A stretch of DNA of 64,000 bases from assembly GCA_028564925.1 (NCBI GenBank), contig CM053029.1:585365168-585429167 (forward strand), written 5' to 3'. Positions within the stretch are counted from its first letter, which is position 1; each line of letters opens with the position of its first letter. This stretch comes from Lithobates sylvaticus. Its lineage: Eukaryota; Chordata; Amphibia; Anura; Ranidae. The position numbers and the translations under genes were made by a program. The notes below the pieces were generated by a model. The model was not told where the DNA came from. It did not search any database and saw nothing but the letters and a program-made list of their open reading frames with translations. Positions 23,148 through 33,581 of this stretch are shown here, piece by piece.

Positions 23148-24407
23148 ATGGCGGGGACACAGCAGGTGCGCCCCAAATATCCCCCCAACGAGGAGGAGGA
23201 CGAGGAAAGTCCGGAGGCACAAACGTCCCGATCCCGGAGCCTGAAATTCAAGGCCTCAAATATGTCATTTGGAGAAATGTTGGAGATGGTGGACATATTA
23301 AAGAGGAGCGACTATGATGGGAAGTATGGGCCTTACCTCAACCCCAATGTCCGCAAGGCCAAGATCATGTCTAAAGTTGTGAGAAGGCTGTACAATCATT
23401 TTGGGGTACAACGATCCAAGGAGCAACTGAGGAAACGCTGGTCAGACCTGAAACTGAGGGAGGCCGATCAGTACAGAAAGATCAAGCGAATTCTTCAAAA
23501 AAGTAAGTAGTTGTGTTTTGTGTTTGATTTCTTGCTTGCATACTGCTCCATGTGGTTTGATTTTTACAAAGTTGTACATTCCAAAATGGCCACTTTCATG
23601 TTCGTCTGTGCATTCGATCGTACTCAGCCTCGATCTTTCTGCCACTGTCATGGTCGTGTGTGTGTCCATTCGATCGTACGCAACCTCGAATGTTCGGCCA
23701 CTTATAATACGTGGTTTGGTGTTTTTTTTTGGGAAAGGAAGTTTGTTCTCACTAGAAATGTCATCAAGAATGTAAAGCCAATTTATTCAATGTAAAGGAG
23801 AGGTCACCCAGTAGCTGTTTACCCATCTGGACTCTAGAGCACTAGTGCTGGGACACCCAAACCCACTTTTTATTAGGCTTTTCCACACATGTGCTCCAGT
23901 GGATACCAGAGGGGTGTCTCCATCACACAAACTTCTACCAAAAAGCTAGTCAGTTTAGCACCTTTACAAAGTGACTACATTCATGTTGTTGCCATTTGTA
24001 ACTGGCCAAACTAAAATAGTGTCCGTCACTTTCAAGCAATGTTTGTCATTTCCTATTTCTGCCTCAATAGATAGTCTTGCTAAATCTTCCTTTTGTACAT
24101 TCTCATAGGGGAGCGCAAACTTGGGCCGTCTGCGGAAACCCCCAAACCAACACCTCCCAAAAAAGGGGAAAGAGCAGAAGCAGAGGAGGAGGAGGAGGAG
24201 GAAGGAGAGATTATCGAACTTGGAGAAATTGTCACCACAACAGGTGAGTGTGGGAGAACCCAGCTACTGGTAAGCTAATCCATGTATGGCTGCCTCATTT
24301 CCAACACCCCATTTTTGTTTGTTTGTGGTTTTTTAGGTGACGTGGATGTTGAGGAAGAAAAATCGCACTTTACCACAGAGAGTGCCCACGTACTCATCGG
24401 GAGATAA
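23148..24407 (+). CDS. Harbinger-borne Myb/SANT-like protein, three exons
   Basis: Exons are 23148-23502, 24109-24243 and 24337-24407, with consensus donors (GTAAGT, GTGAGT) and acceptors (CATAG, TTTTAG). Both introns are phase 1, and the joined frame of 186 residues has no stop. It starts MAGTQQVRPKYPPNEEEDEE. Residues about 40-118 form a trihelix/Myb-like region (MSFGEMLEMVDILKRSDYDG, KAKIMSKVVRRLYNHFGVQ, LRKRWSDLKLREADQYRKI). Exon 2 adds a run of glutamates, and the protein ends ESAHVLIGR. Myb-like partners of Harbinger transposases promote nuclear entry and binding to the transposon ends (known for Harbinger3 of zebrafish). It is divergent from the MADF gene, with a shared intergenic region of about 310 bp. 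All splice sites are predicted by eye. Confidence 0.85.
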
Positions 24408-24589
24408 TGGTCTGCAATAGAGATCTAGATTACATAAAGCAAAACATCAATGATGTTCAACAAAAATTGAAGAACATCATTGATGTTTTAGGAAAAATAT
24501 GAAAACGCACCAAGTAATTAACACACATTTGTGCCAGCTTCTGAACACATTTGCAACTTAAAAACTGTGTGAAATTTGGAACATGCACA

Positions 24590-24740
24590 CATTGTGTCCA
24601 CATGTGCTAGCTCCCATCATGGTGGATGAATGGCAACGTTTTTTTGGGGGTGCAAACACTTTACGAACTACGAAAGTGGTTGTGGTGAAGGGGTTGCACC
24701 CCCAAAAAACGTCCATTCATCCCCATGATGGAAAATGGCA
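24590..24740. repeat. Inverted repeat inside the Harbinger
   Basis: TCCCATCATGGTGGATGAATGG with a TTTTTTGGGGGTGCAA tract is answered by TTGCACCCCCAAAAAA and CCATTCATCCCCATGATGG. The arms are about 55 bp around a loop of about 50 bp. It lies downstream of the Myb-like gene, between it and the 3' end of the transposase gene. Confidence 0.7.
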
Positions 24741-25576
24741 CTTTTGAAGCTTCTAGGCATGTGTTTTACCATCTAATGACCATTTTCAGACCCAAATTGT
24801 GTGCATGTTCTAAATTTCCACTTTCCGGGGGTGACCCCCCCATGTGATGAAGGCAAGATCAAACACACTTTGAACATATAGTCATGTCTGATCTTGTCTT
24901 CACTTTACAAAGTTGAACTTTCCTAGTTCATAGGTTCTGTTTTGCTCCATGCCTGGTTTTACCAATTGCGGAATGTTTGTAAACAATGTTGTAAATAACC
25001 AAGATGTTGTCAGTTTTGGCGTGAAGATTGTAAACGCACTTGTGAATGTTTTCCTAGTAAACTTTTTTATTTTTCTAAATGTGTGGCTTCCTTATTTAAA
25101 AAACACAATGCATTATGTATGTAAAATGTAAAGGATATGGGGGGCAATGGGTGTTATTTACTAAAGGCAAATCCACTTTGCACTGCAATTGTCTTGCCCA
25201 GGGAACTTTTTCAATGCACTTGTAGAGCATAGCGGATTTGACTTATGTAAATGACACCCACAGTGCTTTGTACGAAAACACGGAGCACAGCATTTTTGAG
25301 AATACACACATGTCAGACCTGGTGATGAAAAGGAGTATTTTGGGTGTCAGTTATGCAGTACAAACCTTCTCTAGACCAAAGATTAGGAAGCAAACACACA
25401 ACATGAGAATAATCTTTTTGGGAAGAAGAGACTGTTACCTCCTTTTGCCCAGAAAGTGCATTCCCACTGTCGAAGGCAAAGGGAAAAAATGTCAAGGTAA
25501 AATAAGCTACAAAGAAGACTGAAATGACAAGAAATCATAGGTTGGTTAAAATATCAGATTTATTAAAAAATGCCTC

Positions 25577-27741
25577 TCACACATCGTCAGGCAGAGCAAT
25601 GGCCCCCCTACCCACAAAGTACTCCATATATTGCTCGCGGACCACGCGGGCATTTAGAGGGGGCAAGCCTGGACGTGCCACTTGAAGGGCTGTGAGGTCC
25701 GCATTTGGAGGGCCCTCCACATCTTGGCCAACGGGCACCACATAGTTCCTGTTATGTCTTTTGAGGAAGTTGTGCAATATGCAACAGGCAAGAACTATGT
25801 GGTTCAGTTTGTATTCCGCCAAGTTAAATGCCGTCAGGAACAGGCGGAAGCGGCTGGCCAGGATGCCAAAAGTGTTCTCCACCACTCTTCTGGCTCTGGA
25901 CAGCCTGTAGTTGAAGACCCTCTGGTCCGGGGTGAGGGTCCTCATCGGGAACGGCCTCATCACATGGGGAGTCAACGCAAACGCTTCATCTGCGACAAAG
26001 ACGAAGGGGAGTCCTTCGGCATTCTCCTCTGGAGGTGGCAAGCACAGACTGCCACTTTGGAGACGCCAGTAGAACTCCGTGTGCGTAAAGGCCACACCAT
26101 CCGAGATCCGGCCGTTCATCCCCACGTCCACATACATAAACTCGTATGTTGCCGACACCACCGCCAACATCACTACACTATTAAACCCTTTATAATTATA
26201 ATAGTAGGACCCCGAGTTGGGCGGTGGGACGATGCGGACGTGTTTCCCATCAATTGCCCTTCCGCAGTTAGGAAAGTCCCAACGGCTGGCAAAGTGGGAG
26301 GCCACAGTCTGCCATTCCTGTGGCGTGGAAGGGAACTGTGGAGTGAAACAAGAAAAAAAAATTAGTCACTTTGCACTTAAACATTGCAAGCAGATTAGAC
26401 AATCAACATCTTGGAACAAGAGCATTGTATAAAATTGGAGGCTGGAAAGTATTTGCACAGAAAAGTAGAGGCTCCCCTTCACAGATTACTCACCCCCCAT
26501 CAATCCCCAAACTTCTGATGGGCCATTGGCAATAACTAGGGTTTTGGGGGGGGGGGGGCAGGTAACCCTCTGCACTTCATTGATTGGCAAATGGCTCAAT
26601 AATGTGTGCTAGTTTGGCCAGACCCTCTGTACTTAACACTATTGGCAGCCCCCAGGAAAGATAAAATAACATTTCAACCCCCCCCCCCCCCCCAAAAAAA
26701 AAAAAAGGCAGGCACATTGTGACATTCTGAAATTACCAAGCAAGCTAATAGGAGGGAAAGAAGACAAAAAATTAGGAAATGGAATGTATGGAGGCAGCCC
26801 CTTGCACTACATGCTTTGCTGAATTCATCCCTAAAGATGCGCACTATAAAGAGGTAGGTATATAGTGTGTATGGACCTTGGGAAAGCCAGCAGATAAAGG
26901 ATTGGTGCCATCTGACAGAGCAGTTGGGGGAGGGGGTTCCTAATGAGTTTGCCACCCCCACACACCAAAAAAACTAAAAACTAAAGGGGCTCTACATGAA
27001 GTAAACCACACAGCAAACATTTGTGCATATTTTAGGGGGGTGTTTGGGGGCAAACAATACTATGCAGCAGACAAAAGACATTGATTAAGTGACTAGGCCA
27101 TAGGTGTCTATTGGGGCAGAAGAGCATGCTGGGGAGGTAAGTGAAGGGAAAAATGCATGAAGGAGAAAAGGGGCACAGCATATTAGAACATATTGCAATC
27201 ATGGTAATTAGGGAAGGAGGTCAAAAATACAAGACATTAGCAAACAGAGCATACATAGAAGGGAATAGTCAAGTAGAAATGTTACCTTAATATAGTCCTC
27301 CTGCAGGACCTGAATGATGGCAGAACAGGTCTCTGGAATAATGATTCCCAGGGCCTGGGGAGAGATACCTGAAGAGAACTTCAAATCCTGAAGACTTCTC
27401 CCTGTCGCCAAGTACCTCAACGTGGCAACAAGCCTCTGCTCCGGAGTAATGGCTTGTCTCATGCAGGTATCCTGCCGGCTGATAAAGGGGGTCAGCAAAG
27501 CCAAAAGACGGTGAAAATCGGGGTCCGTCATCCGGAGAAAGTTCCTGAAATCATCAGGATTATTCTCCCGGATCTCACGAAGCAAAGGCATGTGCGAGAA
27601 TTGGTCATGCTGAAGCAACCAATTCTTGGTCCACATACTCCTCGTCACTCTGTTCATGGACGGGTCTTGGCTCAAAGCTAAAAGCCCGACACCAATTCCG
27701 CGTACAGCACGAACTCGGCGACGAGTACGCACGGGAAACAT
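25577..27741 (-). CDS. Harbinger DDE transposase, two exons
   Basis: Exon 1 (27286-27741) starts MFPVRTRRRVRAVRGIG and carries the N-terminal helical region (TDPDFHRLLALLTPFISRQ, ITPEQRLVATLRYLATGRS). It ends IQVLQEDYIK at a GTAACA donor in phase 0. Exon 2 (25577-26335) opens after CTCCACAG with FPSTPQEWQTVASHF. The joined frame is about 404 residues with no stop. The DDE_Tnp_4 catalytic residues all appear present: D in GRAIDGKHVRI, D in FVFVADEAFALT, E in RARRVVENTFGILASRF. The protein ends FVGRGAIALPDDV. The intron is 950 bp. HARBI1 is the related domesticated host gene, but terminal repeats and target duplication show this copy is a transposon. I infer it may still be active or was recently. 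Confidence 0.9.
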
Positions 27742-28745
27742 CGCTCAGAAGGTCACAAAAGGTCGGCTGGTCAGAATGGACAAACAGAAAGCACCGATAA
27801 ACAGCAAGGCCTGAAAGAACGAAATGAATACCAGCAACGAGCAGACAATAAGCAGTGCAAATCAAAGCGTCCTATATCAAGCAATGACCAACAAATGCGA
27901 ACTGACTACACGCACTAATAAACAGATACGCACGACAAGCACAAACTGAAGAGCAGTAACGATCTGAGTCAGAAAACTGAGAAGCGCGAATCTTAAGTCA
28001 CCAAACTTCCACTAACTCTCGATAAACACGGGATCAGCAGAAGGAGCCCAACGGGTGCCTGACGTGGTGCTGAACTTCCCTTTTGTAATCTCGTGGACGA
28101 CGACTTACGTCACGACGTTCTTCCAGACCGGATATTCCGACAACGTAGTCCGACCGTGTGTACGCAACACCAACATCGGACAAAGTACGACGGACAAAAT
28201 CCGACCGACCTGGTCCGCGGATTGTCCGACCGTGTGTATGGGGCTTTAGTCGTGCTCTCCACAAATCTGGCCTTTATGGAAGATTGACAAGAAGAAAGAC
28301 ATTGTTAAATAAAAGCCATAAGAAGTCCTGTTTGCAGTTTGCAAGAAGCCATGTGGGGGACACAGCAAACATGTGGAAGAAGGTGCTCTGGTCAGATGAG
28401 ACCAAAATTTTACTTTTTGGCCTAAAAAAAAACGCTATGTGTGGAGGAAAACTAACACTGCACATTACCCAGAACACACCATCCCCCACTGTGAAACATG
28501 GTGGCAGCATCATTGTGTGGGGATGCTTTTCTTCAGCAGGGGCAGGGAAGCTGGTCAGAGTTGATGGGAAGATGGATGGAGCCAAATACAGGGCAATCTT
28601 AGAAGAAAACCTGTTAGAGTCTGCAAAAGACTTGAGACTGGGGCGGAGGTTCACCTTGCAGCAGAACAACGACCCTAAACATACAGCCAGAGCTACAATG
28701 GAATGGTTTATATCAAAGCATATTCATGTGTTAGAATGGCCCAGT

Positions 28746-30230
28746 TACTGTTGATATCACAATAATACAAGGTTAGCTATGAAACCAAGCACGCTGCTTA
28801 ATGAAAACAAAGTCTTATTTATTTCCCAAGAAAATAGGAAACGCTAACATTAAAATACTAAAGAAAGATATTACAAACAGATAACAGAACATATAATACA
28901 AGAACATCAAAGATACTTATCACACGGCCTCCTCGGCTGGGCTTAAAATGGTAGAGAGATAGCCATGAGGCTCAAAATGGTGGAGAGCCATGCGGCTCAG
29001 GCACAAGCCAAGAGCGATAAGGGTAGAGACAGAGAGCCATGCCACTCAGAGGGGCACCAGCGAAAAAGGGATGAAATTCCTCCTGTGTGCCCTTTTTACA
29101 CATTTATCCAGACCCATTCGTAACCACCCCCACTAGCTTCCTGTCCAATGAGCTATTGCCAAGAGGTAGTCCTTTTAATATCCTATATTACTGTCTGTCC
29201 TGCTGTATTGGCCTCTAGGGGCAGCATTGTCCATGTATCATGTCTCTGTATCCTGGGTCAATCTTCAATGCCTTTGATCTTTTGATCTTCTGTAGCAGGA
29301 CATTCATCAATCATCTTGTCAGCTATGGTCCCTTTCAAGTTTGCGTTATAGCAACAGACGGTCTGGAGCCAAGAGCTGTTCAAAGATATTCCAGACCGCC
29401 CCCAGGAAAGCAAATGCTTGGTTGTATCAACCAGAAAGAAACTCAGACCTTTTAAAGCCATGGAACTGCAAGTATCAGCATGGCTGATCTTTGGGAATAG
29501 GAAACAGATATGTAGAAACTCCAGAAATATGACATTTAGACCATGTTGCCTTCCAACAATGAGCGAGCCCAGCACACTGATTGGATTGGACCCTGGTAGA
29601 TCTGCCATTGCACCACAGTCAAAAAACAAACTTCCATTTGACCCCCCCTAACCATTAAAAAAATTGAACACAAGTTATGAAAATTTAAATTTTTGAACAA
29701 AAATTCTACTGGAGAATAGGCAACTTTTAGGGTAGTTTTCTCTAACCTTAGACGTGATTGCCGATTTGTTTCATTGTTGGATTTTGAAAAATAGAAAAAC
29801 CAAAAAGGTGCTTCCCCCCCCCCCCCCTCCTTCACACTCTTCTAATGGATCTACATTTTCGAGGCTGCGCCCTCCGGCTCGGGAAGACCCTGAAGTAAAG
29901 CAGATGACATACAGAGTCATTCTCCATGCTTCTTAGATACACCTACAAGCTCTTCAAATTGAATACCGCTCAGAGACATAAAGTTCAGAGTGAGAATGCA
30001 GAAAAAACGCGGAATCCTTCCCAAACTGCCAAATAACATTCCTGTATTTATAGAAAAATAAAAAAAAAGTAACCGAAAATTGCATATTGTGCCCTTAATG
30101 TGCATCATACTTAGTGTGAACCTTTCATTAGCGTGCTGAAAAAATACCACAAATTCAATAATTTGAAGCAAAAGGTTAATGGTGTTATTACAACTATTAT
30201 GCCTTTTAAAATCATTATCCTCTTGTATTT
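28746..30230. other. Unclassified sequence, no gene recognised
   Basis: It begins where the outer Tc1 ends abruptly. There are repeated GAGAGCCATGCSGCTCA tracts near 28970-29050, a C run near 29813-29827 and otherwise ordinary sequence. Open frames here have no recognisable domain. I cannot say which family, if any, the first 900 bases belong to. Confidence 0.4.
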
Positions 30231-30236
30231 GTATGT

Positions 30237-30419
30237 GTGGATTACCTTCACCTTTCTCTGAACCCACTTTACCAGCTGTTTGCCTCAGCCATAAAGTTTG
30301 CTGAACACCATCCAAGGGATCGGATAAATGCCACGTTTTATCAATCAAGCCTTGGGGGATATTCAGCTTTCCCAGAACCCGAGGACTACGAGGAGCTCAT
30401 TGCAAAGTTCCTATTTTGA
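30237..30419 (+). CDS. Candidate last exon of an unidentified gene
   Basis: A 60-codon open stretch reads NPLYQLFASAIKFAEHHP, then RDRINATFYQSSLGGYSAF and PEPEDYEELIAKFLF, followed by TGA. Its composition looks like a real globular protein rather than repeat translation. The block is preceded by a pyrimidine-rich tract and TTTACCAG, a possible acceptor at about 30278 that would make the exon begin LFASAIKF. I do not recognise the protein. No adjoining exon, start or other part of the gene could be found here. It could be the terminal exon of a host gene, an old retrocopy fragment, or chance. Confidence 0.3.
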   Translation: MDYLHLSLNPLYQLFASAIKFAEHHPRDRINATFYQSSLGGYSAFPEPEDYEELIAKFLF

Positions 30420-30699
30420 TTTTTAAATTGGTCATCAGCGAAACACTTACTTAATGTCAACGCGCAAAAGTGATGTATCGGAAAGGCACGCCGGGGCGAA
30501 GGAAGTGCACGTCACAAACTTCGAGTTCTCTCAAGGTTTGGAGGTCAGAGCGAGAACTACTTCTGGAATGTTAAATGTTCAGGTTATAGTTTATATAAAG
30601 AGGAATAAAAAAATGGTTTATTGATTTATCCACTTGAACTCCGTAAGATTCCACCCCCCCCCCATGACCAGGCCCTTTTTTGAGATACTGCGTTACTTA

Positions 30700-32037
30700 C
30701 TTTAAGACCAGCCGCCGTCATTATACTGCAACAGGTTGGCTCTCCTGGGCGAATCGCCGTAGGTGTATGTCGGCCGCTTTAAGAGCGATGGGGGGGGGGC
30801 GCACTCGTGATGCACGTGTCCGGCGGCCACGATGACCGCCAGCCACCCAGAATGACCACCGGCCACCCGCGATCGCTCCACAGGGAGCCAGAACAGCATA
30901 GCTCCCAACTGTCCCTGATTTCGAGGGACTGTCCTTGATTTGGAGCAATGTCCCTCTATCCCTCATTCCTCCTCATTTGTCCCTCATTTGGTCTGATCTA
31001 TACAGTTGTATATAAAATGCACCTTTTATCTTTCAAAAAGTGTTTCCCAGTGCTAAACCTTTCATCCGAATTCTAAATTGGTGCATTTGTACATTTAAAA
31101 AAACAATATAAAGGAATCTTATTGGTAAAAAAAAAATCTCTTGTGGATTTAATTAACCTTTTGTTTTGGTTAATTCTCCTTTAAGAGGGTGTGGCAGGGG
31201 GCGTGTCCTATGCCTGCATACATTTGCTAGTAGGTGTCCCTCATTCCCGTCTCAAAAATGTTGGGAGGTATGGAACGGAGATCTGTCAATGTAAACAGAC
31301 AGATCCCCGTTCTGACAGGGGAGGAGAGACAGATCTGCTGTTCCTTCGTTATCAGGAACAGCGATCTCTCTCCTCCTTCAGTCAGTCCCATCCCCCCACA
31401 GTTAGAAACACCTCCCTAAGGAACACGTAACCCCTTGATTGCCCCCTAGTGTTAACCCCTTCCCTGCCAGTCAGTGACATTTACACAGTAATAAGTGCAT
31501 TTTTTATAGCACTAATCGCTGTATAAATGTCAATGGTTCCAAAAATGTTTAAAAAGTGTCTGATTTGTCCGCCGCAATGTCGCAGTCCTGTTAAAAATCG
31601 TAGATCGCCGCCATTACTAGTAAAAGATAAATAAATAATAAAAATGTCATAAATCTATCCCCTATTTTGTAGACGCTATAACTTTTGCACAAACCAATCA
31701 CTATACACTTATTTAAAAAAAATTTCCCCAAAAATATGTAGAAGAATATATATTGGCCTTACCTGATAAAGAAATGCGTTTTTAGTTTTTTTTTGGATAT
31801 TTATTATAGGAAAAAGTAAAAAATATTGTTTTTCTTTTCAAAATTGTCACTCTTTTTTTGTTTATAGTGCAAAAAATAAAAACCGCAGAGGTGATCAAAT
31901 ACCACCAAAAGAAAACTTTATTTGTGGGAAAAAAAGAACATACATTTTGTTTGGGTACAGCGCCGCACGACAGCGCAATTGCCAGTTAAAGTGACGCAGT
32001 GCCGTATCGCAAAAAGTGGCCTGGTCATTAAGGAAGT
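30700..32037 (-). mobile_element. TTAA-A element with an inserted CATAGCTCCC element
   Basis: It starts after CTTTAA with GACCAGCCGCCGTC and continues beyond the insertion from 31273 (GAACGGAGATCTG). It carries the family stem, CGCCGCCATTACTAG, the CACAAATAGAG tract on the minus strand, and GCAAAAAGTGGCCTGG. The far terminus is lost where it meets an oppositely oriented copy at about 32040. Confidence 0.75.
30897..31272 (+). mobile_element. CATAGCTCCC element, best complete copy
   Basis: It starts CATAGCTCCCAACTGTCCC and ends TGTTGGGAGGTATG. Flanks GAACAG and GAACGG match at five of six bases, and the TTAA-A sequence is continuous once it is removed. It is about 376 bp. Its TTAATTAACC tract shows the empty site used by TTAA-C in the copy at 2423. 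Confidence 0.82.
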
Positions 32038-32189
32038 AAATCCTTCCGTGCGACGCTGTACCTAAATAAAATGTATGTCCTTTTTTCTCCACAAATAGAA
32101 CTTTCTTTTGGTGGTATTTGATGACCTCAGTTTTTTCTTTTTTGTGCTATAAATGAAAAAAAAGAAAATTTTCGAAAAAAAAGTAAAAA

Positions 32190-32194
<5 letters not shown>

Positions 32195-32252
<58 letters not shown>
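32195..32252. repeat. TA dinucleotide microsatellite
   Basis: An uninterrupted run of TA units follows an A-rich tract. It lies inside the opposed TTAA-A copy and probably grew from that element's own A/T-rich middle. Confidence 0.95.
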
Positions 32253-32257
<5 letters not shown>

Positions 32258-32337
32258 TTTTTTAATTATTTTTTTTACTTTCTACGCTAATACATTTCCA
32301 ATATATATTAGATATATGTATATCCAATACATAATAT

Positions 32338-32467
32338 ATGTGGCCCTCCAGCTGTTTCCAGAACTACAACTCTCATCATGCCTGTCTTTGGGAGTCATGC
32401 TTGTAACTGCCAGCCTTGCAAAGCTTCATGGGACTTGTAGTTCTGCAACCGCTGGAGGGCCACAGGT
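32338..32467. mobile_element. Small palindromic MITE (GTGGCCCTCCAGC ends)
   Basis: Left GTGGCCCTCCAGCTGTTTCC with AACTACAACTCTCATCATG is answered at right by CATGGGACTTGTAGTTCTGC and GCTGGAGGGCCAC. It is about 130 bp. I recall similar hAT-type MITEs from vertebrates, but no clear 8 bp duplication is visible. Confidence 0.7.
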
Positions 32468-33296
32468 GATATTTGATCACCTCTGTGGTTTTTATTTTTG
32501 ACTCTATAAACAAAAAAAAACTGATCATTTTGAAAAAAAACAAAAACAATATTTTTTACTTTCTGCTATAAAACACATCCAATAAAAAAATTGACAAATT
32601 TATGAATTTAGGCCAATATGTATTCTGTTACATATTTTTGGTAAAAAAAAAAAAAATCCCAATAAGCGTATATTGATTGGTTTGGTTTGCGCAAAAGTTA
32701 TAGCTACATAGCTAAAAATCTACAAACGATTTGATATTTTTATTTGTTTTTATTTTTTTCTTACTAGTAATGGTGGCGATCAGTGACTTATAGCGGGATT
32801 GCGATATTGCGGCGGACATTCTGACATTAACTGACACTTTTGACACTAATACAGCTATCAGTCTTAAAAATATGCACTGTCGCTGTACCAATGACACTGG
32901 CTGGAAAGGGGTTAAACATCTAGGTTGATCAAAGGGTTAAATGTGTACCTAGCCAGAGATTATGTGTTCTATGTGTGGTGCTTTTACTAGGGAAACTAAT
33001 CGATTTCATTCCCTGCTTTGCAGGGAAAGTGAATCCATTACTTACGCTGACAGGACAGAGCTCTGCTTTGTTTATATAGGCAAAGCCATGTCCTGTGTGT
33101 TTCAGACAATCGTCAGGTGCCAGCATTTATCTATTGGCCGGTACCCGCTGATCGACACCTGCTGTGTAAAATGACAGCAGAGCCGGGTCGCTGGCGGCGT
33201 GCACGCCCCCTACTTGGAAGTGGCAAATTACGTACTAGGTGCTGCAGGGACGCCTTGCCACCATATATTTATGTTATACAGTCGGCAAGCGGTTAA

Positions 33297-33579
33297 AGTG
33301 TAAATATAGCTTTACCAAAAAAGCACACTAAGCTGTCCCATATTGGTAAAGTGTAGGGCTGCCACCTGTCCGGGATTCACCTGGACAGTCCGGGTTTTGA
33401 ATCATGTGTCCGGGATTCAGTCCACCTGAAACCCAGACACATAATTCAGACAGGAATGTGGCTCGGAACAGGGCCTGACAGGAGGGTGAGGGGCACTATG
33501 TGTGGCACATTACTATTCTGCATTATTATTCTCTTTGGAGCGCCCAAAGGTGTCCCAGGTCTGTTACAATCCTATAATG
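33297..33579. other. Decayed repeat around CTGTCCGGGATTC; no gene
   Basis: A TAGGGCTGCCACCTGTCCGG tract and direct repeats of GTCCGGGATTC suggest an old hAT-like element. Its other end could not be located. Confidence 0.35.
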
Positions 33580-33581
33580 TA

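Larger units (their letters stand above)
20654..28245 (-). mobile_element. Autonomous-looking PIF/Harbinger transposon with three genes
   Basis: Terminal inverted repeats AGCCCCATACACACGGTCGG and its complement are flanked by TTA at 20651-20653 and 28246-28248, the 3 bp TWA target duplication of PIF/Harbinger. It is about 7.6 kb. Subterminal regions repeat GTCCGACGGACAAAG motifs. In order it carries a MADF gene (minus strand), a Myb/SANT-like gene (plus strand) and a spliced DDE transposase (minus strand). It landed inside the transposase frame of a Tc1. It shares ends with the MITEs at 7168, 19458 and 50198, so it is a plausible relative of their source of enzyme. The strand given is that of the transposase. 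Confidence 0.93.
17536..28745 (+). mobile_element. Tc1/mariner element (outer), broken by two large insertions
   Basis: The left end is CAGTGCCTTGAAAACGTATT after TA, followed by a long terminal repeat with TATTTTATTGGGATTTTATG, a Tc1 family I recognise in fish and frogs. The second Tc1 (17811-20238) splits its 5' region at TA. A complete Harbinger (20654-28245) splits its transposase frame. Reading resumes at 28249 and stops matching at about 28745, inside the transposase, so the 3' end is lost. It is older than both insertions. Confidence 0.9.
20348..28745 (+). pseudogene. Outer Tc1 transposase, split by the Harbinger
   Basis: The N-terminal part (20348-20650) starts MNAKEHTRQVRDKIVEKF and has the two helix-turn-helix regions (GYKRISQSSNISQSSV, RHGRPPKLT). 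A one-base deletion near 20570 shifts the frame before VTLEELQRSTAQVGESVHRT. The frame resumes beyond the Harbinger at 28249 as [11 protein letters not shown] and continues with [14 protein letters not shown] (first acid) and [13 protein letters not shown] (second acid). It stops matching at VLEWPS, so the third acidic residue is missing. Removing the Harbinger and one TTA restores the codons through the junction exactly. Non-functional. Confidence 0.9.
32040..33292 (+). mobile_element. TTAA-A-like element, opposed to its neighbour, interrupted
   Basis: It starts within the family at CCTTCCGTGCGACGCTGT and shows CACAAATAGAACTTTC and GGTGGCGATCAGTGA. It ends GTCGGCAAGCGG before TTAA at 33293-33296. 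A TA dinucleotide run and a small hAT MITE interrupt it. With the copy at 30700 it forms a head-to-head pair joined at GGAAGTAAATCCTTCC. Confidence 0.7.

Noticed and set aside
25682-26365. 227-codon plus-strand frame opposite the Harbinger transposase
   Set aside because: It is the complementary-strand shadow of exon 2; the minus strand carries all family motifs.
28746-29640. Possible remnant of some other element after the Tc1 break
   Set aside because: I found no paired ends, duplication or protein remains, so no family is claimed.
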